DNA of 64,000 nucleotides, taken from the NCBI RefSeq assembly GCF_027595985.1, contig NC_073306.1, positions 160,476,197-160,540,196 on the forward strand. The letters run 5' to 3'. The notes under the pieces were generated by a model. The model had not been told where the DNA came from. It ran no database searches and saw nothing but the letters and a program-made list of their open reading frames with translations. Of this stretch, positions 37,500 through 48,634 are shown one piece after another (the first letter of the stretch is position 1; every line of letters begins with the position of its first letter). Made by a program: the position numbers and the translations under genes. This DNA is from Sorex araneus (Eukaryota; Chordata; Mammalia; Eulipotyphla; Soricidae).

Positions 37500-37690
37500 G
37501 AGTGGAGCCAGTGACAGGACAGCGGGTTGGGTGCTTACCTACTGGCTGACCAGGTTTGATCCCCTGCACGCCATGTAGACCCTGAGCACTGCCAGGAGTG
37601 AGTCCTGAGAGAATCAGGAGTGACTTCTGAGCACAGCCAGGTGTGTCCCCGCCTCCGCCCCGCAAAAAAATTAAAAAATAAAAAAATAGA
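37500..37690 (+). repeat. SOR-type SINE
   Basis: GTGGAGCCAGTGACAGGACA, B box GGTTTGATCCC, CACAGCCAGGTGTGTCCC and an A-rich tail. Confidence 0.75.
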
Positions 37691-37747
37691 GGGTGAAATG
37701 TACATTTTGTAGAAAGCAAACTGAGCAGGTCTCATCCCCTTCCCCTT

Positions 37748-37875
37748 TTTTTAGATTTTGGAGCACACCAGGTGAGATACTCGGGGGTCACACCTGACTC
37801 TGCACTCAGGAAGTACTCCTGAGCGAGGGACCTTATGCCAGGGACGGAGCCCACTGTTGTGTCGCTGCAGCCTGA
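37748..37875 (-). repeat. SINE remnant
   Basis: CACACCTGACTCTGCACTCA, GGAAGTACTCCTGAG, ending GTGTCGCTGCAGCC. Confidence 0.6.
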
Positions 37876-38557
37876 CAGCTGTTAGTTCTAGCTCTGAGTT
37901 TCTTTGTGAACAGCTGTCGGTGTGTAATAAGGACACCTTTGGGTTTGGGGCACACATCTGTGTGAATGGGCTGCAATTATGCATAGAGCGAGAGTGTCCA
38001 TGCGCATTTGGAGACAAATTTGGAAGTAAAAGGCTATTCTGAAGTTCCTCGATTCATTGATGGGGAGGAGGGAGAAGGAGGTGTCAGGTCAGGTCACCTG
38101 TCATTGCGGCAGACCTGACTCCCCCAGAGACGCAGCTCTGCCTCAAACTGTTTGCTCGGATCCCGCCAGAGGGTGCCAGCTGGTGGCAAGCGCCCCCGCA
38201 GGTCATGGTGTGGGGCTGCGAAGGTGGCTCTCAGCTCTGAAAACTGAAAAGCATATGGTAGCAACACGCAGTGGGGCCCCTCTCTTAGCAACGGGGAGCG
38301 CTGGGGTCCCCCACCCCTTTAACTTCCAGGCACACGGGCCCTGCTGCCCGACCCATCCCCAGTGGACAAAGAAGGCTTCTGAGAGTTTGTGGGGGCTAGG
38401 CGAGGGGCACAGCCTCACCCTTCCCTGAAGACAGAAAGTTGCAGAAACCTTGGCGCTGCTCCTCTGGCTGCCCAACTGGCCTGAGGGGCCACCCGGCCTG
38501 CCTCTGGGAACATTCCAGAAAGCCATGCCAGTCTCCCAGGGCCTGGTTTGCTTGGTT

Positions 38558-38670
38558 ATTTTTTTTTTAACTTGGCTAATTTTTTGCTTTTGGTTTGGGG
38601 GCCACCTCTAGAGGTGCCCAGGGCTTACTCCTCACTCTGCTCAGGGATCACTCCTGGGGGTCCCGGGGCG
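38558..38670 (-). repeat. SOR SINE 3' part
   Basis: GGGGGCCACCTCTAGAGGTG and CTCAGGGATCACTCCTGGGG only. The tRNA head is missing. Confidence 0.6.
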
Positions 38671-39034
38671 CACTGCCCGCTGCTCGCTCACTCTCGGTCC
38701 CCACCAGGCTGCCTGTTTCAAATTGCAGCCCTGCGGGTCATCAGAAACTGCATTTTAACCAAGGAGCAGGTTGAATCTTCGTCGCCACTGCCCTCCCAGA
38801 ATTTCTAAGCGGCCTGAGGCTGCGCTGGACTCTTTCAGCCTAATGCTGCGACGGCATCTCCTTCCTAGGTTTGGAGGGCGAACATGATTGCTTTTGTTAG
38901 AAACCTGGAAAACCGGTGACTCAGAAATTGAGTCACCAGAGATTCAGAAATTTAGTGTCATCCAGACAGACATGTGGCAGAGTGAGCCCTGGTTGGACTC
39001 AGAATAAAGGCAATCCAAAGGGAGCTTTTTTATT

Positions 39035-39232
39035 TGGGTGGTCGGTTCTTTTTTGTTGGGGTGGGGGCTTTAGGGGCCACACCCAGTGATGCTCAGGGGT
39101 TACTCCTGACTCTGCACTCAGGAATTACTCCAGGTGGTGCTGGGGGAACCATATGGGATGCCGAGAACCAAATCAGGGTCAGCCTCATGCAAGACAAACA
39201 CTCTTCCCACTGTGCTGTCTCTCTAGTCCCAC
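39035..39232 (-). repeat. SOR SINE
   Basis: GGGGCCACACCCAGTGATGC to GCTGTCTCTCTAGTCCC. Confidence 0.88.
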
Positions 39233-39361
39233 GGTGGGGGTAGGCTCTTGGGAGTCACTCTTACTGTTTGGGGACCAGATTTCCTGCATGCAGAGTATGT
39301 GCTCCTTTCATTCAACTATCTCTTAATGCCCTAAATAAGCCACTTTATCTTTTACATTTCT

Positions 39362-39527
39362 TAAATTTGCGTTTTGAGTTGCCGCTGGCAGTGCTCAGGG
39401 CTTACTTCTGACTCTGCACTCAGGAACCACTCCTGGCAGGACTCAGTCAACCATAGGGGGTATCAGGGATCGAACCCAGTCAGCAGAGTGCAAGGCAAGT
39501 GCCCTTCCGGCTGGACTGCCTCTCTGT
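39362..39527 (-). repeat. SOR-type SINE, old
   Basis: GAGTTGCCGCTGGCAGTGCT to GGACTGCCTCTCTG. The B-box complement GGGATCGAACCC is clear. Confidence 0.75.
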
Positions 39528-40018
39528 TTAAATAATCCACTTTAAATCAGGCTGAGCTTGAGCTGAAGACAGTTGAGACATAGCAGGTGTGTCCAGAGCG
39601 CTCCGCTCTCCCTCTTGGCCAAAAGCAGGACATGCTAAGGTCCTCCCTTGCCCTGGAGATGGGAACCATCCAGGTAAGTCTGTTGTCCTGACCTTGAGAG
39701 ATCAGTCATTCACCACTACTCTGCATATGAACACGATGACAGTTGTTGTTTCTGCCTGAACAGGGAAGACAGATTCTTTGGAATTGAAGACCAGCTGGAG
39801 CCAAGAAAATTCAAGATGAGAACCAGGTGACCAGTGGATGACTTCCAGCTTCATTATACTTTTATTATAATACTAATAAATGTTAGTATTATACTTAATT
39901 AATAGTAAAAACCACTCCCTGTGATACGACAGTTTATAATTGCCATGACAACCCCTGAAAACAGCCAAGTATGGTCCAAATCTGAGTGGTACCTTGACCG
40001 CAAAAATCACCTGAGAGT

Positions 40019-40433
40019 CAGAGAGCCAGCCCTGTGTAACCTCAGAGAGCCAGCACCGGCACAACCTCAGAGAAACCTCAGAGAGCCAGCACCTGCGTAA
40101 TCAGAAGGGAACACCTAGTAGAGACTATTGGGAGGACCCACTCAGGTTGAAAGCTGCGTGCCAAAAGTAGACTATAGACCGAACATGATGGCCACTCAAT
40201 AAATACCTTTATTGCAAACTACAACATCCAACAGGAGAGAGAACAAAAGGGAATGCCCTGCCACAGAGGCAGGGTGGGGTGGTGGGGGTTGGGGTGGGAG
40301 TGGTGGGAGGGATACTGGGAACATTGATTGAGGAGAATGGGCATTGGTGGAGGGATATAAATGAAATGCAAACATGAAAGTTCATAAGTTTGTAATTGTA
40401 CCTCATAGTGATTCATTAATAAAAAATTTTTTA
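40019..40433 (+). mobile_element. L1 3' end with tandem-repeat head
   Basis: Flanked by perfect 17-bp AAAAATCACCTGAGAGT (40002-40018, 40434-40450). The first 80 bp consist of repeated CAGAGAGCCAGC units. From about 40104 it is ordinary L1 3'UTR to an A-rich tail. Confidence 0.88.
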
Positions 40434-40706
40434 AAAAATCACCTGAGAGTTTTCCTCCTCCTCTGAATAAAATCATGAATATGCTGCCAAAATTTATTAC
40501 TCAATCTTATTTTCATTTTGGTTTTTCCCCTTTTTTATTGCATCACCATGAGATACACAGTTACTAAGTTGTTCATGATTGGGTTTTTATTGTACATTGT
40601 TCCAACACCCTTCACCAGTGTACATACATTTCCTACCACCATTGTCCCCAGTTACCCTCCCTCCACCCCTCTACCCCTCAGTCTGCCTCTATGATGGCAG
40701 GCATTT

Positions 40707-40726
40707 TTCTTTCTCTCTCTCTCTCC
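40707..40726. repeat. (TC)n tract in L1
   Basis: Short pyrimidine repeat where other L1 copies have TTCTCTCT. Confidence 0.8.
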
Positions 40727-41080
40727 TTTTATGCACAGTGATTTGCAATCCAGATACTGAAAGGTTATCATGAGTAAGCACTCTGTTCTTATCCAGAGTG
40801 ATCATTTCCAAATATCACTGCCATAGTGGTCCCTTCTCTGCCCTCTACTCTCCCCAACTTGTGGCAAACATCCAACCATGAACAGTCCTCCTGGCCCTCA
40901 TTTAAACTGTTTTTGTATATTAGTCTCATACTATGGGTTTTTTTTTTATATTCCGCAAATGGGTGCAATCATTTTATGTCTGTCCCTCTCCCTCTGATGC
41001 ATTTCACTCAGCATGATACTCTCCATGAACAACCATGAATAAGCAAATTCATGAATTCATTTTTCTTAATGGCTGTGTAG

Positions 41081-41146
41081 TTGGAGACGTTACTGGTGCC
41101 CACTTGAGCAAATGGATGAGCAACAGGATGACAGTGACAGTGACAG
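41081..41146 (+). mobile_element. 66-bp mini-retroposon, copy 2
   Basis: TTGGAGACGTTACTGGTGCC, GAGCAAATGGATGAGCAAC and a (GACAGT)n tail, with perfect 11-bp flanks TGGCTGTGTAG (41070-41080, 41147-41157) taken from the host L1. There is no poly-A. Confidence 0.75.
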
Positions 41147-41186
41147 TGGCTGTGTAGTATTCCATTGTATAGATGTAACATACTTT

Positions 41187-41904
41187 TGAAGTCGATAGGC
41201 CCCCACGGGTGACTTACATGAAGCAGAGAGGAGAGAGACTGCCACTTTCTCTTGATCCACTTCTGCCACCAGAGGATGGGCTGGGAAGGCTGGGACTGAT
41301 AAAGTAGCCAGTCTGGGCCTTGCTCAGGCTTTCTGGGTCCTTGTTTTTCTCACAGACAAGAATTTCAGGAGAGATGAACAATGAAGTTAAAACATTTTAT
41401 CTGGAGGTTTTGAGGGAGGGAAAGAAAGGGTAAGTAACATGCTCAAGAGAGAACATGGGTTTCTCCAAAGGCAGAGAAAGCCCCCGTACATATCTCAAGA
41501 GGAGATATTTGGGCACTGCATGTACTTGGCCATGTGGGCACAAGCAGCACATGGGCTCAGGCAGCATAGAATGCACACACTACCTTTGCTCAAGGTGGCT
41601 CTTATAAGGCTTTTCCCAAGTTAACCCACGTGGGGCTTTCTAGCTAGGTATGAGTCCTTTGCTAGGGTGGTTGCCCTGGGGAAGAGTTGGGAGTGGTATT
41701 CTTTGAATTCCTTTCCTTGGCCTTTGTTCCTGCTGAAGTTTCTCTCTCTCAGAGAGGGGTCCAGGGTCCAGCTGCTCTGAATCTGTTCGTGGCACCGGGT
41801 GAGGGTCTTGTCAGGCCTTGGTTCTTGTGTTTGCAGCCTTGGTGCTATTACATCCTAGGAGCTCCAGTGCCATGGGGCTCTTCCCTGCCTACTGGCATGT
41901 AGCA
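41187..41904 (-). mobile_element. LTR, second type, copy A
   Basis: Starts TGAAGTCGATAGG and ends GGCATGTAGCA on the + strand (TG...CA ends). Shares AGGCCCCCAYGGGTG, TTCTCACAGA and GTGGTTGCC blocks, in the same order, with 44704-45990. No clean duplication is seen and the host L1 has lost sequence here. Orientation is inferred from the poly(A)-like AGATAAAATG on minus. Confidence 0.65.
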
Positions 41905-41940
41905 TGGCTTTGTGAATAGTGCTGCAATCAACAGAGAAGT

Positions 41941-42081
41941 GCATGCACGCGGCCGACGGGTTCGATTCCCAGCATCCCATATGGTCCCCCGAGCACCGCC
42001 AGGAGTAATTCCTGACTGCAGAGCCAGGAGTAACCCCTGAGCATCGCCGGGTGTAACCCAAAAGGTAAAAAAAAACAAAAA
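41941..42081 (+). repeat. SOR SINE, 5'-truncated
   Basis: Begins inside the head at GCACGCGGCCGACGGG and ends GTAACCCAAAAGGTAAAA. Confidence 0.88.
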
Positions 42082-42099
42082 CATAGAAATGCAGGTGAC

Positions 42100-42281
42100 A
42101 GGGGCTGGAGTGATAGAACAGCGGGTAGGGCATTTGCCTTGCACGCGGCCGACCCGGGTTCTAATCCCAGCATCCCATATGGTCCCCTGAGCACCACCAG
42201 GGGTAATTCCTGAGTGAAGAGCCAGGAGTAACCTCTGTGCATCGCCGGGTGTGACCCAAAAAGCAAAAAAAAAAAAAAAAA
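42100..42281 (+). repeat. SOR SINE, near intact
   Basis: GGGGCTGGAGTGATAGAACA to GTGACCCAAAAAGC plus poly-A. Flanks GAAATGCAGGKGACA (42085-42099, 42282-42296). Confidence 0.95.
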
Positions 42282-42375
42282 GAAATGCAGGGGACATTTC
42301 TGCCGTGTGTTTTCAGGCCCCCGGGATATATTCCCAGGAACAGTATTGCTGCATTCTATGAAACTTAATTTCTGG

Positions 42376-43412
42376 GTTTTTTTAAATTAAACAAGTTTTA
42401 TTGGATCACCATGAGATAGTTACAAACTTGCATGATGTGTTTTGTTCGAACAGTGCTCAAGCACCCATCCCTCCATCAGTGCACATTTTCTACCACCACT
42501 GTTCCCAGTGTCCCACCCGCCACCCCCATCCTACCCCACTCCCTGCCTCTGTGGCAGGTATGATCCTTCTTACTCTCTCTAATTTTGGGCATTGTGATTT
42601 GCGATACAGATACTAAGAGGTCACCGTGTTTGGTCCTTGGTCTACTTTCAGCACACATCCTCCAACCTGCGAGATCCAGTCACCATTTACTTAGTGGGCC
42701 CCTCTCCGTCCCCACTGCCTTTTCCTCCAGCATGTGGAAACAGCTTCCAAACCATAGTGTGATCCTCCTGGCCCTTGTCTCTACTGTCCTTAGGTGTTAG
42801 TCTCATGAGTGCAGTCATTCTATGTCTGTCCTTCTTTCTGACTAATTTTACTTAGCATGACACTCTCCATGTCCATCCACTTATATGCGAAATTTCATGA
42901 TTTCATCTCTTCTAACAGCTGCATAGTATTCCATTGTATAGAAATGATATCTGCACTTGTATGTTTATTGTAGCACAATTTACAATAGCCAGAATCTGGG
43001 GGGGAAACGAGTGCCTGGGGGAAACTCTGGTACATCTACTCAATTGCTAGCTTTTTGAAGGTGCCCATATTGTTTTCCAAAAGGGCTGGACCAGTTGGCA
43101 TTCACACTAACAGTGAAAGAGAGCTCCTTTCTCCCTGCACCCACACCAGCTGTGGTTGAAGTGCGCCTGTCTCTGTGGTGTGAAATAACTCATTGTTGAT
43201 TTGATTTGCATCTCCCTGATAATTAGCCATGTAGGACATCTTTTCATGTCCCATTGGTCATTTGTATTTCCTCTTTAAGGAAGTTTCTGTTCATTTCTTC
43301 CCTTTTTTTTTGGGGGGGGGGGATGGGGTTGGATTTTTTTTCTTGTAAAGTTCTATCAGTGCCTTATATATCTTGGCTATTAACTCCTTCAGATGGGTAT
43401 TGGCTCCTGTTG
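42376..43412 (-). mobile_element. L1 3' region with an internal inversion
   Basis: Runs from the tail (GGATCACCATGAGATAG) through ORF2 C-terminal sequence to about 43412. Between about 42941 and 43040 the bases read in the opposite sense to both flanks. Confidence 0.82.
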
Positions 43413-45321
43413 CCCTGAGTGCACGCTGTTCTTCAATCAGCTCTTTCCATTCTACGTTTCTCCAACTTAGGCTTGCATTCTTTCCTCTGTAAGTCAAAGG
43501 AAGCTGGAGCTTGAGTCAGGGTCTCTTGGCCATGGCCCTAACCAGGCTCTTTCTCCACCACCCTCTTTATCAAGAAGGACAGACGCTGATCACTGGGGAC
43601 AGTTCTGGACTGTCCCCCACACAGAGACAGCACAGCCCTTCACAAGAGGCCTGCTAATGTCGGCCGGCCGCTGTTTCCCCATCTGCCACCCCTGGGAACG
43701 TGCTTCCTTTCCTTATCACATCCCTAAACACTTGCTTTTCCTTTGTTAGGACTCTGAGGAAGCCAGAGTTCCAACCACCCTTTGAGCAGCTCGTCCCCAG
43801 GGTTCCTCCTTGGAGGGCTGATGCACAGGTAAATAACCCCTGCTTGATTGTTTCCTTTTTAAAACCTGTCCTTTATTGGTCTGATTACAGGGTCCCCGCC
43901 CTTGAGATGGTTAAGAGCTTGAGATGGTTAAGGAAAAAGATGTTCAACTTTGTCTTGGAGACCATCTACCTCCTGGTGGAGGTTCCCTCCAATCTTGAGG
44001 GTGACTCAGGAGATGTGAGATGCAGGGGTGGTGAGGGCAGGTCTGTATTGGCTCACGGCTCCCAGGTTCTTCCATAGTTTGGAGAATGACAACATGAGTA
44101 CTTAACGGGCTCAGACTCAGAGTTGGCAAGTAGAAGAGAAGGGAAAAGGATCTCCCCTTGTGCAGAGGAACCCTAATATAGAACTAAGTGAACTATGGCT
44201 TGGTTTTCTGGGTTTTTTTTTTTTTTTTGCGGGGAGGGATAAAGTGGGGGAGAGGGAAACTGAGTCTTTATATTACAGAGAACCAGGGAAGTTAAAGGTA
44301 AGTGTATTTTTGTGTAGGCTCTTTTAAATGTAAATTGGACTCTGCGTTTCTGATGGATTGACATGAGTAAGAAAGCAAGGATCCGGCAGATCCTCCTCTG
44401 GACATTTGCCTCAGGTCCTGCCTGTCATCTTAGCCTCCCAGTGAGCCTGAATTCTGGGGGGCAGGATTCTCCCTTAGACAATTGTCAACTCCCTGTTTAT
44501 TAGAAAGAACCCAGAAATTCCGGAAGTCAAAATTGGAGGTTGGGGGCGTTGAAAAACAGACCTGTTCACTGCAGCTGGCCAGGGGAAGCAGGCTTCTCCT
44601 TACAGTTTCTCGGACATGCATGTGTGGACTTAGAGGCCCCTCTCTCCCTTTCCCGACCTTCACGGAGGCATCAAACACCTCCACATCTTAGCTTTGTTGC
44701 TTCTAGCGAAACTGACAGGCCCCCATGGGTGGCTTCTTGTGAGGCCGAGAGGAGAGAGATGGTGACTTTCTCCTGATCCGCCTCTGCCACCCCGAGACCA
44801 GCCAGGAAGGCCAGGACAGATAGTCTGCCGTGAGCCCCTGCTCAGCTCGGACCTCAAGTCCTGCCAGCCCTACCAGGCGGCTGTCAACTCACACCTGACG
44901 TCCACTTGGTCTTCTTGGCACGGGAGTTGACCCCCACCACCCATCTCTCGGGCACCGGCAGACTCAGGCTGGAGTGAGGAACTGCTATTTGCAGGGAAGG
45001 CCAGTCAGTCCTAGGCCTTCCCTAGGGCTTCCAGATCCTTGTCTTTCTCACAGAAAGGAATTTCAGTTCATGAGCAGTGAAGTAAACCATTTTATTTGGA
45101 GGTTTCAAGGGAGAGAAAAGTGGGAGTTTTCAAGAGAGAACATGAGTTCTTCCAAAGACGGGAGAGAGCCCCGTCCACATCTCAAGAGGGGAGCTGCGGG
45201 CTTTACGTGTGCTTGAGCTCCCATGTGTTTGCCCACGGGCTTGGGCAGCATGCAACACGCTTCCTTTGTTCAAGGTGGTCTTTATAGGGTTTTTTTTATT
45301 AATTAATTTATTAATTTGTTA

Positions 45322-45493
45322 ATTTTTTGCTTTTTGGGTCACACACGGCAGTGCACAGGGGTTACTCCCAGCTCATGCACTCAAGAATTACTCTTGGCGG
45401 TGCTCAGGGGATCATATGGGATGCTAGAAATCGAACCCAGGTTGGCTGCGCGCAGAGCAAATTCCCTACCCGCTGTGCTTTCGCTCCAGACCG
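45322..45493 (-). repeat. SOR SINE inside LTR copy B
   Basis: GGGTCACACACGGCAGTGCA to GTGCTTTCGCTCCAGACC. Confidence 0.9.
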
Positions 45494-45605
45494 GCCTTTA
45501 GAGGGTTTTACCCAAGCTGCCCCACGCGTTTCCTACCTAAGTCTGTTGCTAGAGTGGTTGCCAAGGCGGGTGGAGTTGGGATGGTCTTCTTTGAAAGCTT
45601 CTTTT

Positions 45606-45773
45606 GTTTTCTTTTTGGGTCACACCCAGTGATGCTCAGGGGTTACTCCTGGCCTTGCACTCAGGAATTACTCCTGGCGATGCTCGGGGGACCATATGGG
45701 ATGCCAGGGATCAAACCCGGGTCTGTCGCATGCAAAGCAAACGCCCTCCCCGCTGTGCTATCGCTCTGGCCCC
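45606..45773 (-). repeat. SOR SINE inside LTR copy B, near intact
   Basis: Perfect 14-bp flanks TGAAAGCTTCTTTT (45592-45605, 45774-45787). Ends GCTATCGCTCTGGCCCC. Confidence 0.95.
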
Positions 45774-46654
45774 TGAAAGCTTCTTTTCTTGACCTTTGTT
45801 CCCACTGCAGTTTTTCTCTGGGGGCGGATTCAGCCTTCTCTGGTCTGGGTTATTACCAGGCAAAGGTCTCCTCAGATCTTATTTGCTGTAGCCACCAGTG
45901 GGTCCTGATAGCCTTAGGGTTAGGTGGTTTTCCTGCTCCCCAGATTGTTATGGGGGTCCTTTCCCCAATCTACCTGCTGTGTCAGTAGCATGCATCTAAG
46001 ATCTGAGCTGGAAGTATTGCTCCCCTCCGCCTCTTCCGAGAAGGCTGTCAGGGTTGGTTGTGGGCCGAGTTCCAACAGAGCTGCCTTTGCTGAGACATGC
46101 CCTCCCCAGCCTGCTCTTCAGAGAACTGAAGTGAGGCCCACTGGGCGTAGTTTACCCTCACTCTGCCCACAGCCTGGGGACCGGTGGGGTGCGCCAGCTG
46201 TTTCCTGGAAGGAGTTCAGAGGTCACACATCATACTATCCCCTTTCCCTGCAACCCAGGAGAGATGTGATGGGAAGTGCCTCAGAACGTGCCTGAGGCAG
46301 GCTCAGGGGGTTCCAGCACCTTCCTCCAAGTGATGCAATTTGCCCCAGATAGGATGGGACGGAAAAGGTCTGTGTGACTCAAGAGTACGGCCTTCCCTTG
46401 GCTGAACCATACGGATGACTTCAGTGGCCCCGATTTTTTCCCTCTGCCCCCTTTTTGTAAAAACAACTCTGAAGGCTTGGGGACAGCTTAGTCACAAAAG
46501 CGCCAGCCCTGCAAGCCCTGTGCTGGTAGAGCCAGTATAGCACCGGCTCACGCGCCTGAAAGTCGCAGCCGTGCGCCCCCTGGCGAGCATGTGTGCAAGC
46601 ACCACAGCTGACTCACAATACAACTTTCCCCGCAGCTTCCGGCAATAAAAATGA

Positions 46655-46810
46655 ATATTCTGAGGCCAGAGGGTAGGGCGCTGGCCTTGCAGCTGATCCG
46701 AGTCCTCTCCCTGACATCCCAGATGCGCCCCCCCCTCCCCGAACTCTGCCAGGATTGATCCCTGAGCACAGAGTCAGGAGTAAGCCCAGGTGTGGTAATA
46801 AAGAACAAAA
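46655..46810 (+). repeat. SOR-type SINE
   Basis: TGAGGCCAGAGGGTAGGGCG, with part of the A-box region missing, to AAGCCCAGGTGTGGTAATAA. Confidence 0.75.
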
Positions 46811-46869
46811 ACGAAAACCAAAAAGAGATAATACGGGAATAGGACAATGCGGGCAGCACCTAAGGCACC

Positions 46870-46945
46870 TCAGTACTGTCAGAAGAGACCCCAAGGTACA
46901 GAGTTAGTAGGCCCAGAGCACTGCCAGGTGTGGCCTCCAAGTTCC
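46870..46945 (+). repeat. SINE 3' remnant
   Basis: CAGAGCACTGCCAGGTGTGG, then an AATAGAATAAAG tail. Confidence 0.5.
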
Positions 46946-47549
46946 CAAAATGAAATAGAATAAAGTAAATAAAAAATACTCTGCCTACTCCCTCCACTTG
47001 TGAAATGGAACTCATATAAATCTACCTAAATGCCTAAATTTCCCAGTAAAATATTTTTAAATAAATGGACAGTTATTTAATAAAATATGTATTTAATATG
47101 TTTGTGCTCAGCATGACCGGGCTGTTAAAAAATGAAACACTCAGTGACATGCACTTCCCTATCAAGAATATAGCATTTTAATTTAAGAAAGTTCTTTTTT
47201 TTAATCCTTTGTAGCAGTTTGAAATCAGATCTAAATTAGGGTATTTGTGTAGACTTACTGGATTCGATTCTTCCCCCCAAAAAAAACTCTGCCTTCCATC
47301 TTTAAGGGAGGCACATAATTTTACCTTCTTATCCTTGATGCTGAGTTTGCCAGTGTGGCCAGGTGGGAATGAAATCAAGCTTGAAACGTGCCACAGAGCA
47401 CACGTATCCATTTGCTCTTGTCCATATTGTAGGAAGACTATCCCAGGTGTCCCCTGTGCCTTCAGTCTGTACCCTCGGAGGGGACCACGGAGCAGACATG
47501 AGTCCACCTCACAAGGCTCCAAGTCTAGTGGACCAAGTGTTTTAGTTTG

Positions 47550-47726
47550 GTTGGCTGGTTGGTTTGCTTTGGGGCTAACTCAGTGGTGCTCGGGGCTTAC
47601 TCTTGATTCTGTGCTTAGGGACCACTCCTGGTGAGGCTCAGGAGACACTGTGGGTGCCCAGGATCAAACCCTAGACAGCTGTATGCAAGGCAAGTATCCT
47701 ATCCGCCAAACTATCTCTCCTGCCCC
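47550..47726 (-). repeat. SOR-type SINE
   Basis: GGGGCTAACTCAGTGGTGCT to CTATCTCTCCTGCCCC. Abuts the next L1. Confidence 0.8.
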
Positions 47727-47735
47727 TTGAGCAAT

Positions 47736-48302
47736 GTTTTTTGTTGTGTTTGTTTGAAATTAAATTACAGTAAAATACACAGTTACAATGTTGTTCCTGA
47801 GCAGGTTTCAGTCATGAAATGTTCTAATACCCATCCCTTCACCACCAGTGTACACTTCCCACCATCCAATGCCCCCACTTTCCTTCTTTCCTTCCCCCAC
47901 CCTCTATGGCAGGCACTTTTCTTCTTCTTCTTCTTCCTCCTCCTCCTCCTCCTCCTTCTCATCAACCTCCTCCTCCTCCTCTTTCTCCTCTCTCCTCTTT
48001 TGGACATTACGGTTTGCAACACTGGTACTGAAAGGTCCACGTATTTCTCTTTACCTAACTTCAGCACTCAGTTCTCATCCAGAGTGATCATTTCCAACTC
48101 TTACTGTCATAGTGAACCCTTCTCTATCCCAACTGCCCTCTCCCCTCCACTGTGGCAAGCTTCCAACTGGCATTTGTTTCCACTGCCCTCCTGGCCTTTG
48201 TTTCTACTGACCTTAGGTAATAGTCCCATAGTATTTTTTTTATATCTCACAAATGAGTGCAATCATTTTGTCTGTCCATGAGTGCAATCATTCTATGTCT
48301 GT
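47736..48302 (-). mobile_element. L1 3' end
   Basis: ACACAGTTACAATGTTGTTC, CCCATCCCTTCACCACCAG, ending GTGCAATCATTCTATG. Flanked by 13-bp CCCCTTGAGCAAT (47723-47735, 48303-48315). Holds a CTT/CTC expansion. Confidence 0.9.
47918..48000. repeat. (CTT)n(CTC)n microsatellite in L1
   Basis: CTT units turning into CTC units and back, replacing the short pyrimidine run found here in other L1 copies. Confidence 0.9.
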
Positions 48303-48634
48303 CCCCTTGAGCAATTAACTGCTCTAAATCCAACTAGAGCTGTTAATCCTTAGCTCACTTCGAGATCCCGAAGTAGGATGTTAAGTTCGGTGTTTCGGAA
48401 TGGGTTGTTACTCAGAAATTGCAGATAGCTACAATCCCCATGAGTATAACAGCTCAATAGCAGATGGGTTTTAGGGTCTCAGATAACATGAACTATGGCT
48501 ATTGGCCTTGTGAGCTTTCCCCAATGATGAGCATTTTTTTTTCTTTCTGGGAAAAGCAAAGGATAATTTCCCCTTGATATATATAGTGCTCCCATCCTCT
48601 GAATATTCAGCTAGGTTAGTACTGAACGAAGGGT

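Larger units (their letters stand above)
40515..42375 (-). mobile_element. L1 3' region broken by four inserts
   Basis: The 3'UTR starts at TTGCATCACCATGAGATACA, then TGATACTCTCCATG and GTAGTATTCCATTGTATAG, jumps over an LTR (41187-41904), continues GTGAATAGTGCTGCAATCAA, jumps over two SINEs and resumes at GGGATATATTCCCAGGAA. About 55 bp of L1 are missing at the LTR. Confidence 0.8.
44704..45990 (-). mobile_element. LTR, second type, copy B, with two SINEs inside
   Basis: Begins TAGCGAAACTGACAGG and ends GTGTCAGTAGCA. Flanked by 6-bp TGCTTC and TGCATC (44698-44703, 45991-45996, one mismatch). AATAAA occurs on the minus strand at 45096-45091. SINEs at 45322-45493 and 45606-45773 inserted later. 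Confidence 0.65.

Noticed and set aside
40019-40104. CRISPR-like direct repeats
   Set aside because: Units are tandem without unique spacers, and the genome is mammalian.
43291-43497. Separate gene from a minus frame ending in LIELYKKK
   Set aside because: The end matches L1 ORF2; the remainder runs across an L1 breakpoint.
48335-48400. 5S rRNA-like stretch (GAGATCCCGAAGTAGGATG)
   Set aside because: Only a short region resembles 5S rRNA; the rest does not follow.
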